Below, in pieces: positions 55,792-64,000 of a stretch of DNA of 64,000 nucleotides (position 1 is the first letter of the stretch; every line of letters starts with the position of its first letter). The position numbers were made by a program, and so were the translations under genes. The stretch comes from Arthrobacter rhombi (lineage in GTDB: Bacteria > Actinomycetota > Actinomycetes > Actinomycetales > Micrococcaceae): assembly GCF_900163545.1 (NCBI RefSeq), contig NZ_FUHW01000019.1, forward strand, positions 1 through 64,000, read 5' to 3'. The notes beneath the pieces are model-generated. The model worked only from the letters and a program-made list of their open reading frames with translations. It made no database searches and had not been told where the DNA came from.

Positions 55792-55833
55792 CGCCGGCGC
55801 GGCCCCCTCGTTTCCGAGGTGACCGCGCCGGCG
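55792..55833. terminator. Bidirectional terminator between DUF4031-HD and groEL
   Basis: Perfect 11-bp stem: CGCCGGCGCGG (55792-55802) with CCGCGCCGGCG (55823-55833), with a smaller stem CTCG/CGAG inside the loop. It serves two convergent genes. No T-tract of length. Confidence 0.75.
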
Positions 55834-55864
55834 TCGTCGTGCAGGGGCTACAGGACCCGGGAGG

Positions 55865-57538
<1,674 letters not shown>

Positions 57539-57684
57539 TCATGAACCAGTTGAAACGCCCGCGACGGACGGGTGGGGTGCTGCGTTATCTGAACGCCGCG
57601 CCCACACCCTCGCTGCAACTGATCCGGGGTTCACCCGCGGTATTCGCTGCCGGTAGGTTGTGACGAAATGGATCCGCCCCGCGC

Positions 57685-57746
57685 TTAGCAGTCGCAACAC
57701 CTGAGTGCTAAATCAATTATTGGCACTCTCCACCCTCGAGTGCAAG
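57685..57746 (-). promoter_or_regulatory. groEL promoter with two CIRCE operators
   Basis: CIRCE 1: TTGGCACTC (57720-57728)-N9-GAGTGCAAG (57738-57746), two outer mismatches. CIRCE 2: TTAGCAGTC (57685-57693)-N9-GAGTGCTAA (57703-57711), one mismatch. On the minus strand TTGCAC (57745-57740, -35), an 18-base spacer and AATAAT (57721-57716, -10) form a promoter inside CIRCE 1; CIRCE 2 lies just downstream of the predicted start. HrcA binds the CIRCE class. Confidence 0.9.
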
Positions 57747-57818
57747 CCATGAGTGCCGTTTTCGGGAAACTCTTCACGTCCGGCTTAACCCGAACGGCGC
57801 CACTGGGACCCTGGGGAC

Positions 57819-58532
57819 CTAGAAATCGGCTCCGAGAACGACGGCGATGCGACCGGGAATCTGCGAGGTTTGGTACACCGTGCCGATCCCCATCGCGCCG
57901 GCGGCCTTCTCGGCAGTGGCTTTATCCTCGTCGGACTTGTAGTAGACGATCGAGCTGCTCACGCGTTTGGTCCAGTTCGCGGCGCTGAGATTGCTAAAGC
58001 CCGCGGCGCTGAGCTTGGCCTGGCCGGAAGCGGCCAAGCCCGTTCGGCGGGAGCCGTTGTAGACGCCGATCTTGGTGGAGGTATCCGGCGCGGCAGCGGC
58101 AGAGCTGGAGGAGGCTGCCGCAGCGGAACTGGAGGAAGCGGCAGCGGCCTTGGACTTCTTCGCCGCCTCGGAGGCTGCTGCCTCGGATTTGGCCGCAGCT
58201 GCAGACTCGGCGGCGGCAGAGGATTCAGCGGCTGCGGAATCATCCGCGGATTCCTCCGGCGCCTGACTTTCCGCTGCACCCTTCGTTGCCGAGGCCGGGG
58301 ACTGGCTGGCCGAACTGGAACTGTTTGCCGGGGTGGCGACCGGCTGGCCGGTCAACTGCGGCAGGACGAAGTAGCTGAAGAGGCCAACGACCAGGGCCAA
58401 GATGCCGAAGGCGACGATCCAGCCCAATGGTGACCGGCGGGTAGCGGCGCCGGAAATGGTTTGCCGGTGAATCCCCTTACGGTCGGTGAATTCCGGGACC
58501 CTGTCGAACTCGTCGTTCGGGTGCTTCGTCAT
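57819..58532 (-). CDS. Membrane protein with LytR C-terminal domain
   Basis: 237 aa. One transmembrane helix near 36-57 (GWIVAFGILALVVGLFSYF); the following 90 residues are Ser/Ala/Glu-rich spacer with AAAxS repeats. The last 90 are a LytR_C domain with TKIGVYNGSRRTGLAASGQAKLSAAGF. Extracytoplasmic domain, probably cell-wall-associated; LytR_C usually follows an LCP domain in polymer ligases, but here it stands alone. Adjacent to the DUF3263 gene with 50 bases between. Confidence 0.85.
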   Translation of the reverse strand: MTKHPNDEFDRVPEFTDRKGIHRQTISGAATRRSPLGWIVAFGILALVVGLFSYFVLPQLTGQPVATPANSSSSASQSPASATKGAAESQAPEESADDSAAAESSAAAESAAAAKSEAAASEAAKKSKAAAASSSSAAAASSSSAAAAPDTSTKIGVYNGSRRTGLAASGQAKLSAAGFSNLSAANWTKRVSSSIVYYKSDEDKATAEKAAGAMGIGTVYQTSQIPGRIAVVLGADF

Positions 58533-58582
58533 CGCAGTCCTTGGTTCCTTCGGTGCAGCGGCGGATGGTGCCGGAATCGGGC

Positions 58583-58879
58583 CTACGCCTCGCCCGCCAG
58601 CCGGCGCGCACTGCGGGCACGATGCCTCGTTGATCGAAGTCTACGCAATCTTTTGACAAGCATCGGATCATGCGCCAGCGCGGCGTCCGTGTCGATCAGT
58701 GCATTGAGCAGCTGGTAGTAGTTGGCCGCCGAAAGATCGAAAAGTTCGCGGATGGCCTGTTCCTTGGCACCGGCGTATTTCCACCATTGACGTTCGAGCG
58801 CCAGAATCTGCTGGTCGCGGACGTCCAGCGGGCTGTCCTCGTCGGGTTCGAACTCCAGTTCGCCCGCCTGTACTGCCAT
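58583..58879 (-). CDS. DUF3263-family protein
   Basis: 98 aa from ATG at 58879 (AGGAGG upstream). Helical, with [30 protein letters not shown] and [16 protein letters not shown]3263. The pattern looks like a small helix-turn-helix (sigma-4-like) protein, which would be DNA-binding. Divergently placed relative to ung. Function unknown; in actinobacteria usually upstream of a LytR_C gene as here. Confidence 0.88.
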   Translation of the reverse strand: MAVQAGELEFEPDEDSPLDVRDQQILALERQWWKYAGAKEQAIRELFDLSAANYYQLLNALIDTDAALAHDPMLVKRLRRLRSTRHRARSARRLAGEA

Positions 58880-59022
58880 CGCCTGCCTCCTTGACCTGTC
58901 GTTCCTCCGACGATTCCTGCCGCCGGGCCTGGCCCGGACGCGAGTCGCCCACACCCATCCTAGTGGCGAATTACATCGATGTCATTTGCCGGTTGGTGCG
59001 TTCTGCCGGGCAGAATGGGCTC

Positions 59023-59757
59023 ATGAAGACAGCTGTGGAGCAAACCCCCTGGCCCATGGCCCCCGACTGGGCCGAGGCCCTGGCTCCGGTGATGCCTCGA
59101 TTGCAAAAGATCGATACGGACCTTTCCGCTCGGCGTGCTGCCGGCGAGCAGGTGCTTCCGGCCCCCGAACATCTGTTGCGAGCCTTCCACCTGCCGCTGG
59201 CGGACGTCAGGGTCCTCATCCTCGGTCAGGACCCCTACCCGACACCCGGGCACTCGATTGGGCTGGCCTTCGCCGTCGATGAGTCGGTGACCCCACTGCC
59301 CCGCAGCCTGAAAAACATCTTCACCGAATACTGCCAAGACACCGGCTACCCGTTTCCAGCTACCGGGAACCTGAGCGCTTGGGCCGAGCAGGGGGTGTTG
59401 CTGTTGAACCCGATCCTGTCGGTGGCCGCCGGGGACACCGGCTCACATCGGAAGCTGGGGTGGCAGGAATTTACGACCGCAGCCATCACCGCGCTGGTGG
59501 CACGCCCGACCCCGCTGGTGTCCATCCTGTGGGGACGGCAAGCCCAGGGCTTCGAACCACTGCTCGGTACGACGCCGGTGATCACCAGCGCCCATCCCTC
59601 GCCGTTGTCGGCACGGCGCGGCTTCTTCGGCTCGCGCCCGTTCACCCGGGCCAACGAACTGCTCACCGGTCAGGGCGCGGATCCCGTCGATTGGCGCTTA
59701 CCTGCACCCACCGATGACCATCCGGATACCGGAGCCACGCTTCCGCTGTCCGGCTGA
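59023..59757 (+). CDS. ung: Uracil-DNA glycosylase, family 1
   Basis: 244 aa from ATG at 59023; the frame extends 44 codons upstream, overlapping the divergent DUF3263 gene, and is discarded. Water-activating loop [17 protein letters not shown], and minor-groove loop [17 protein letters not shown]. Removes uracil from DNA in base excision repair. Length close to E. coli Ung (229). Its stop is 12 bases before the convergent ThrE gene end. Confidence 0.95.
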   Translation: MKTAVEQTPWPMAPDWAEALAPVMPRLQKIDTDLSARRAAGEQVLPAPEHLLRAFHLPLADVRVLILGQDPYPTPGHSIGLAFAVDESVTPLPRSLKNIFTEYCQDTGYPFPATGNLSAWAEQGVLLLNPILSVAAGDTGSHRKLGWQEFTTAAITALVARPTPLVSILWGRQAQGFEPLLGTTPVITSAHPSPLSARRGFFGSRPFTRANELLTGQGADPVDWRLPAPTDDHPDTGATLPLSG

Positions 59758-59769
59758 TCGGCACCTCCG

Positions 59770-62061
59770 CTAGCGGCGGCGGATGCGTCGCCGTTCGTGG
59801 GTGATCCACCCCTTGGTGAAGGGGCGAGCGACGGTATCGCCGAGCACAACGCCGCCGGCGATGGCCACGATGATGGCGAAGGCGTTGAACATTTGGAGCA
59901 GCCCCACGGACATGTCTCCCGCATCGATCGTGATGCCATACATGGCTCGGAAAATCGTCAGTCCGGGCAGCAGGAAGGTCACTGCCGGGACGGCGACCAC
60001 GAGCTGCGGGGCGGTCATCTTCATGGCCACCCAGCGACCGACTCCACCGACGACGATGGCCGCCACGGCCGGGGCCATCCGGTCCCCCACCCCAATTGCT
60101 TGTGCGAGCAAAAGTGCCAGATAACCGGTCAGTGCGACCCCGGCTGTGGGCAGCAGCAGACTGCGCGCTGTCTGCTCGAAGATGGATACGCAGAACACCG
60201 CGACCGCGACCAAGAACGCCAGGAACGCCGTCGGGTAGGAGATCTGGTCGATATTGGACACGTCCAACCGCCGCATCCCCAGCAACGTCCCGGTCACCAG
60301 TGCCGCGGTGATCCCGGCAATAATGGCCCCGTAGATCAGGAGGGATGAGAAGAAACGGCCAGCTGCGGTGACCGGGAATCCGTTAATCGCGTCCTGGACC
60401 GCCGAAACGAATCTCGACGAGGGCAACAACAACATGATCCCGCCGGCCACGACCACCGCCGGGGAGATCGGCGCGTTGACCGCCCAGAGAAGCATGGCGA
60501 TGCCCGTGGTGACTGCTGAACCGAGCCCGATGGTGAAGAATTCGGGGACCCTCCAACTGCCCACGACGTTCATGATGCCGGTAATCAGGCAGAAGGAAAT
60601 CAGCGCTACGAGCGCGCCGAACCAACTGCCTCCGATGAACATGACGAAGGCTGCGCAGAAACCACCGCCACCCATGGTGGCCATCCACCGGGGGTAGGGC
60701 TTGGGCTGTCGGAGGATCTCGCGTAATCGATCGGTGGCCTGAGTGCGGGTGACACCACCGGCAATGATCTCTGAGACCAGACCGTGCAGCAGGGCCAGCC
60801 CCCGGTAGTTGCCGGTCCAGGAACGCACCACGCGCAAGAGGGAGACCGGGTTCTGGTCTTGTGGGGCGTAGTTGATATGGATCGACTGGTTGGTGATCTC
60901 CACGTCGACATTGCTCAGACCCAACGATGCGGTGACAGCGATGACGCTGGTTTCCGCCTGCAGGGCACCGGCGCCGAAACGGAACATCGACTCCGCCATA
61001 TCCAAGGCAAATTCCAGGGTCTGGCGGGCGTTGGCGTCGAATTCACCCGGCTGCTGGATCAGCGGGTTCGCATAGGGGCTACCCACCAGCCGGTCCACGA
61101 TCGAGAACGCCTGGGTCGGCGGCGATTCGGTGTGCATCAGCTTCGAGAACGCACGTTTGGCCGCAGGGGTGGCCTTTCCGGCGGCCCGGGCCACGCTCGG
61201 CAACGGGTTCGGGGCATGGAAAGGGGCCGGTGCCGGCCGCGGGGTGGTCTTGGGTGAGGCTTTCGCGGGCGGGCCGGTGCGTGCCTCCGGCGCGACGACG
61301 TTGGATACTCTCGCGACGGCGGGGTCGATCGGAACCGAAGTAGTCGTCGGAGGTGCCGCCTGAACCGGCTTGGGTCGTCGGGCCGCGGGGATCTTCCACG
61401 GTGCCGGTTTACGGGTGGAACCGGTCGATGGTGCCGGGCCCGAATCCTCAGCGGTCTTGGCTGCCCCCTTTTTGGGGGCGCCCGGTGTTCGGCCTGGCCA
61501 CCCTGGCTGGGTCTTCCGCGAGGGCTTGACCCGCTGCTCGGGGGACGTCGTGGCCGATGGTTCGGAAACCTGTTTCGCTTCTTGGGCTGGTGCGGCAGTG
61601 GCGTCGGCCCGTTCGGGGAGTCCGGGTGAGGCCGTCGGGGTCGGCGGCGCGGCGATGGGGACCTCTGCGGTCCGTGGGGTGATGCCATCCCACACCGGCT
61701 CCGTCTTGGAACGGTCATCCGGGGAGCCCGGCAGGTCGACACTGCCGCTGGGCAGGACATGGTCGGTGCGAGGACGCGCTTGTTCGACGGCGTCTGAGGC
61801 CTCGGGCGTATACGCCAACGCCCCAGTGGGCTCCGTTTTGACCCAGTCGTCGTGATAGCCCGGTGCGGTGTCTTCGATTTCCGAAGCGGCCTCGTCGTCG
61901 TTCTCCGAGGAACGGTTTGCGCTTCTGGCCAATCTGCTGAAGAGCCCTGCCGGCTGTTTGATTTCCGACGTCGGAATGCGCGGCATCACCCCGGCCTTCG
62001 GGTTCGGATCCTGAGTGGGCGCCGTGATTTCGGAGGGCTCCGGCTTGTCGCGGTCGGACAC
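59770..62061 (-). CDS. ThrE-type threonine/serine exporter with long N-terminal tail
   Basis: 763 aa from GTG at 62061 (GGAGAG upstream); the open frame continues 144 codons but reads like non-coding. The C-terminal 420 residues contain the ThrE layout: soluble DUF1212-like part (LDMAESMFRFGAGALQAETSVIAVTASLGL, ALLHGLVSEI) and about ten hydrophobic helices. In Corynebacterium glutamicum ThrE exports threonine and serine. The first 330 residues are Pro/Ala/Thr-rich and probably disordered. Export of serine would fit with the serine metabolism of the window, though the genes are far apart. An ATG at 61986 is an alternative start. Confidence 0.88.
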   Translation of the reverse strand: MSDRDKPEPSEITAPTQDPNPKAGVMPRIPTSEIKQPAGLFSRLARSANRSSENDDEAASEIEDTAPGYHDDWVKTEPTGALAYTPEASDAVEQARPRTDHVLPSGSVDLPGSPDDRSKTEPVWDGITPRTAEVPIAAPPTPTASPGLPERADATAAPAQEAKQVSEPSATTSPEQRVKPSRKTQPGWPGRTPGAPKKGAAKTAEDSGPAPSTGSTRKPAPWKIPAARRPKPVQAAPPTTTSVPIDPAVARVSNVVAPEARTGPPAKASPKTTPRPAPAPFHAPNPLPSVARAAGKATPAAKRAFSKLMHTESPPTQAFSIVDRLVGSPYANPLIQQPGEFDANARQTLEFALDMAESMFRFGAGALQAETSVIAVTASLGLSNVDVEITNQSIHINYAPQDQNPVSLLRVVRSWTGNYRGLALLHGLVSEIIAGGVTRTQATDRLREILRQPKPYPRWMATMGGGGFCAAFVMFIGGSWFGALVALISFCLITGIMNVVGSWRVPEFFTIGLGSAVTTGIAMLLWAVNAPISPAVVVAGGIMLLLPSSRFVSAVQDAINGFPVTAAGRFFSSLLIYGAIIAGITAALVTGTLLGMRRLDVSNIDQISYPTAFLAFLVAVAVFCVSIFEQTARSLLLPTAGVALTGYLALLLAQAIGVGDRMAPAVAAIVVGGVGRWVAMKMTAPQLVVAVPAVTFLLPGLTIFRAMYGITIDAGDMSVGLLQMFNAFAIIVAIAGGVVLGDTVARPFTKGWITHERRRIRRR

Positions 62062-62585
62062 GAACTCTCCTGTTCTGACGGGGTTTCCTGTAGGCAACTC
62101 TACAACCGGAGGCAAGGCCAAAAGAGCCGTGGACCGACCGATGTGTCCAACGTCAAAAGAGCGGCCGTGTGCAGGATCAACCGAGTGGATGTTCCAGCCT
62201 GCGACGGGGCCCCTAGCGTCGGAGACAACCCGATGAGAAGGCTTTTCAGGAAAGTACCCCCATGACGTCACGCGGAACCCGCAAGTCCCCGCAAGGCTCT
62301 TCCAACCTCGCGGCTTGGACATCGGCGAGGAGCGTAGTCCGACCTCCACGGTAGGGGGCCGAAACGGACTGGACCGTTCAGTTATCCCCGGCAGGTGGGG
62401 CCGGCCCTTCGCATGCACGCAACCCCGGATGGGAGCACAGCACCGAGCCGATTCGAACTTTCGAGATATATGGCTGTGACTAGGGGTTTCCAAGTTGTAA
62501 CGATTCGTTGCGTGTGGCGTCAGCGTGCCAAAGCGTCAGTGCCTTCCCCCTAGACTCGCCATGAATCCAACTGTTGGGGGAACAG
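62062..62585. other. Intergenic region without an evident gene
   Basis: 524 bases between the ThrE-type exporter and the divergent lipoprotein gene. An open frame on the minus strand continues from the exporter but its composition and peptide do not look coding. TAGAGT on the minus strand (62102 to 62097) is a possible exporter -10 and TAGACT near 62552 a possible lipoprotein -10; neither has a good -35. I see no convincing structured RNA. Confidence 0.6.
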
Positions 62586-63483
62586 ATGAAACATTTTTAC
62601 TTCGTGGCGCCCACGCTCGTGGTGGCCATCGCACTCGCCGGTTGCAGTGTTTCCAGCAATGACATATCCGAATCAGCACCACAAGCCACGGAAACGAAGG
62701 CTTCGGGAGTCCCCCCGCGCCTCACCATCGGTCATGCCTTCGCAGGACCCAACCGGCACAGGACAGCAATGGGTCGATGCCGTCATGCAGCAGTGGCTCG
62801 ACTTTGAGGGCGCCCGCAGCATCCAAGGTTTCATATGGCCTTTCAACCTGGTGACCCGCTGGGAATCTACGGAACCCGGAGAGATCGTTCTGCACGTCGA
62901 TGATTCGATTACCGGGAACGCCGAGGGGATCAGCGACTACTCGGCAACAAGTGAACTCGACTCCATCGCCGGTGTGATGATGCAGAGCGTCGCGGAAGAA
63001 TTCCCCACGGTGGAGAACATCACAGCGGTCACCGAAGACGGGACCTTGTCAGTGGACTATGCCCGCGGGAAGTGGGAACGGAGCCAGCCTGTCAGCATGC
63101 GGGACTCCATGATGGCCGCGGATCCACGTCCCGAATCCCACCTCAAGGGCCAGGCCTGGGCGGACGAAAAAATGAATCAATGGTTCGAACAACTTGGCGT
63201 CCAGGGGCCCGAAGGCCTGGTGTCATCGTTCCGACTGATCACGTCCTGGGAATCTTCCGAGAAGGGTGAACTCGTCATCCACCTCGACAAGTCATTCCCC
63301 TCCTCCTATGACGTGGGTTCCGGAATGATGACTGTCGAAGAGGATCTGCAGGGCATTTCGGTGACCATCCTTGACAACCTTTATATGGATGCTCCCGAGC
63401 TGGAGCAGGTCACCGCGGTCGTCGATGGCAGTGGCCAGGCGAAGAGCGTCGACCGGGATGACAGCTGGTTCACAGCCAGCTGA
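62586..63483 (+). pseudogene. Lipoprotein with duplicated domain, frameshifted
   Basis: ATG at 62586 after GGGGG; hydrophobic segment with lipobox IALAGC (Cys near 20) and a short linker, then the frame is lost. The rest continues in the +1 frame to TGA at 63483. The switch falls around a run of six C (62711-62716); removing one C joins both parts. The mature protein has two copies of a 95-residue domain, starting QQWVDAVMQQW (62764) and QAWADEKMNQW (63151), both with WES(T/S)E-G(E)-(I/L)V. Unknown family. Phase variation, programmed frameshift or an assembly error are possible. Confidence 0.7.
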
Positions 63484-63622
63484 TCGCTAGTGTTCGCCCT
63501 CCAGAAGAGCCACACCGATCCCCAAGTCCGTCTCAAGGGCGCGACGGTCGCCGTGGGCCGCCGGCACTTTGAGGAATCTTCGGCGGCTTTGATCCACCGG
63601 TTCCGTCGGGGTTCCGGGCGGC

Positions 63623-63654
63623 AAAAACCCCTCTTCCGATATCGGAGGAGGGGT
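63623..63654 (-). terminator. Intrinsic terminator of tRNA-Val
   Basis: On the minus strand a 14-base stem (arms 63641-63654 and 63627-63640, one mismatch) with essentially no loop beyond ATAT, followed by TTTTT (63627-63623). It starts 6 bases after the tRNA. Confidence 0.85.
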
Positions 63655-63659
63655 GATGG

Positions 63660-63733
63660 TGGTTCTTACTGGATTCGAACCAGCGACCTTTCGCGTGTGA
63701 AGCGAACGCTCTAACCAACTGAGCTAAAGAACC
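63660..63733 (-). tRNA. tRNA-Val (anticodon CAC)
   Basis: 74 nt. Acceptor GGTTCTT with AAGAACC, discriminator A; D-loop TAGCTCAGTTGGTTAGAGC; anticodon stem TTCGC/GCGAA around TTCACAC (CAC); T-arm CTGG-TTCGAAT-CCAG. CCA not encoded. Reads GTG, which is abundant in this genome. Confidence 0.97.
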
Positions 63734-63820
63734 GGGTGTCACGCCGCGATGGCGTACCTAGAAAGGGTACCGGAGGCGTGCCCCGCCACCAAATTCATCG
63801 AGTTCGCCGCGAAACCTCAG

Positions 63821-63859
63821 GCCGGCGCCCCTCACCTGCCTGAGGAGAGGGGCGCCGGC
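63821..63859 (-). terminator. Hairpin terminator after the SH3-domain gene
   Basis: Perfect 13-bp stem: GCCGGCGCCCCTC (63821-63833) and GAGGGGCGCCGGC (63847-63859), 13-base loop; 11 bases after the stop at 63871. T-tract absent. Confidence 0.75.
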
Positions 63860-63870
63860 GTCGCCTGTCT

Positions 63871-63999
63871 TTACTTCAGGTAGCTCGCCGCGACATAGCC
63901 CTTCTTGCCCCTATAGGTGACCTTCGCCCAGCTCTTGGCCGTCGAAGCCACCGCAACCTTCGCGTTCTTCGGGATCACCAACACCGACTTGTACTTCGT
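63871..63999 (-). CDS. SH3b-domain protein, C-terminal fragment
   Basis: Only the last 42 codons and stop are in the window; the gene begins beyond base 64000. The visible part contains TKYKSVLVIPKNAKVAV, SWAKVTYRGKKGYVAASYLK, a bacterial SH3 domain: the WAKVTYxGKxGYVAASYL pattern is characteristic. Such domains bind peptidoglycan and occur in secreted hydrolases, as in the two wall hydrolases earlier in this window. The remaining part of the protein is not visible. Confidence 0.85.
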   Translation of the reverse strand, partial: TKYKSVLVIPKNAKVAVASTAKSWAKVTYRGKKGYVAASYLK

Positions 64000-64000
64000 C

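Noticed and set aside
58072..58266. Ala/Ser-rich + strand frame opposite the LytR_C protein
   Set aside because: Low-complexity antisense of the Ser/Ala spacer; not a separate gene.
62062..62493. N-terminal extension of the ThrE-type exporter to 907 residues
   Set aside because: Irregular codon composition and no ribosome binding site; GTG at 62061 with GGAGAG is preferred.

Overview
The window looks like chromosome from a high-GC actinobacterium of the Micrococcaceae or a close relative (Arthrobacter, Citricoccus, Micrococcus, Kocuria and Nesterenkonia are all possible; I cannot place the genus). The reasons are very high third-position GC, frequent GTG and TTG starts, WXG100/type VII-style proteins, actinobacteria-typical domains of unknown function (DUF3027, DUF3263, DUF6457, DUF6507), c-di-AMP (ydaO-type) riboswitches in front of cell-wall hydrolases, and an IdeR/DtxR regulator. 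I see no rRNA operon, CRISPR array, prophage or complete insertion sequence.

Layout. 1-7.6 kb: one co-directional catabolic operon, glyA(partial)-soxB-soxD-soxA-soxG-sdaA-purU, which turns sarcosine plus folate into serine, then pyruvate, and disposes of the one-carbon unit as formate. 7.6-14.3 kb: a universal stress protein, a membrane protein, then a second catabolic island (TPP-dependent decarboxylase, ureohydrolase, XRE-cupin regulator, sodium:solute symporter) that I read as uptake and breakdown of arginine or a related guanidino compound, with a 20-bp palindrome as likely operator. 14.5-15 kb and 25.9-26.6 kb: two near-identical promoter/structured-RNA/small-ORF units. The RNA has the pseudoknotted core of the SAM-I/SAM-IV riboswitch clan and each copy precedes a small unrecognised ORF; this is the most unusual feature of the window. 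15.2-22.3 kb: a ferritin-like/VIT1 metal transporter fusion, a START-like/coiled-coil protein, a LOG-family protein and a SWIM-SNF2 helicase. 22.4-25.9 kb: a type VII-secretion-like trio (DUF6507 protein, an 811-residue alpha/beta-hydrolase with WXG-like head, and a lipoprotein).

26.5-38.1 kb: alcohol dehydrogenase, PNPOx-like protein, sucCD, a methyltransferase remnant with its centre deleted, pcrA, a membrane protein, tRNA-Arg(CCU), a ROK regulator and an ABC exporter. 38.2-44.3 kb: a molybdenum-enzyme operon (FdhF/YdeP-like oxidoreductase, fdhD, moeA, DUF6457, mobA-like, HNH endonuclease) in which most junctions overlap or nearly touch. 44.6-47.9 kb: two peptidoglycan hydrolases (NlpC/P60 and M23), each behind its own c-di-AMP riboswitch, next to the DtxR-family regulator. 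48-55.8 kb: serC, DUF3027, a cold-shock protein, an OmpR-type two-component system, a lone WXG100 protein, an FAD oxidoreductase and a DUF4031-HD protein. 55.9-64 kb: groEL with two CIRCE operators, a LytR_C protein, DUF3263, ung, a ThrE-type exporter, a frameshifted duplicated-domain lipoprotein, tRNA-Val(CAC) and the end of an SH3-domain protein.

Function calls come from reading translations and motifs only; no database search was run. Starts were moved inward wherever a better ribosome binding site, an overlap with the preceding gene, or a structured RNA argued against the longest open frame.
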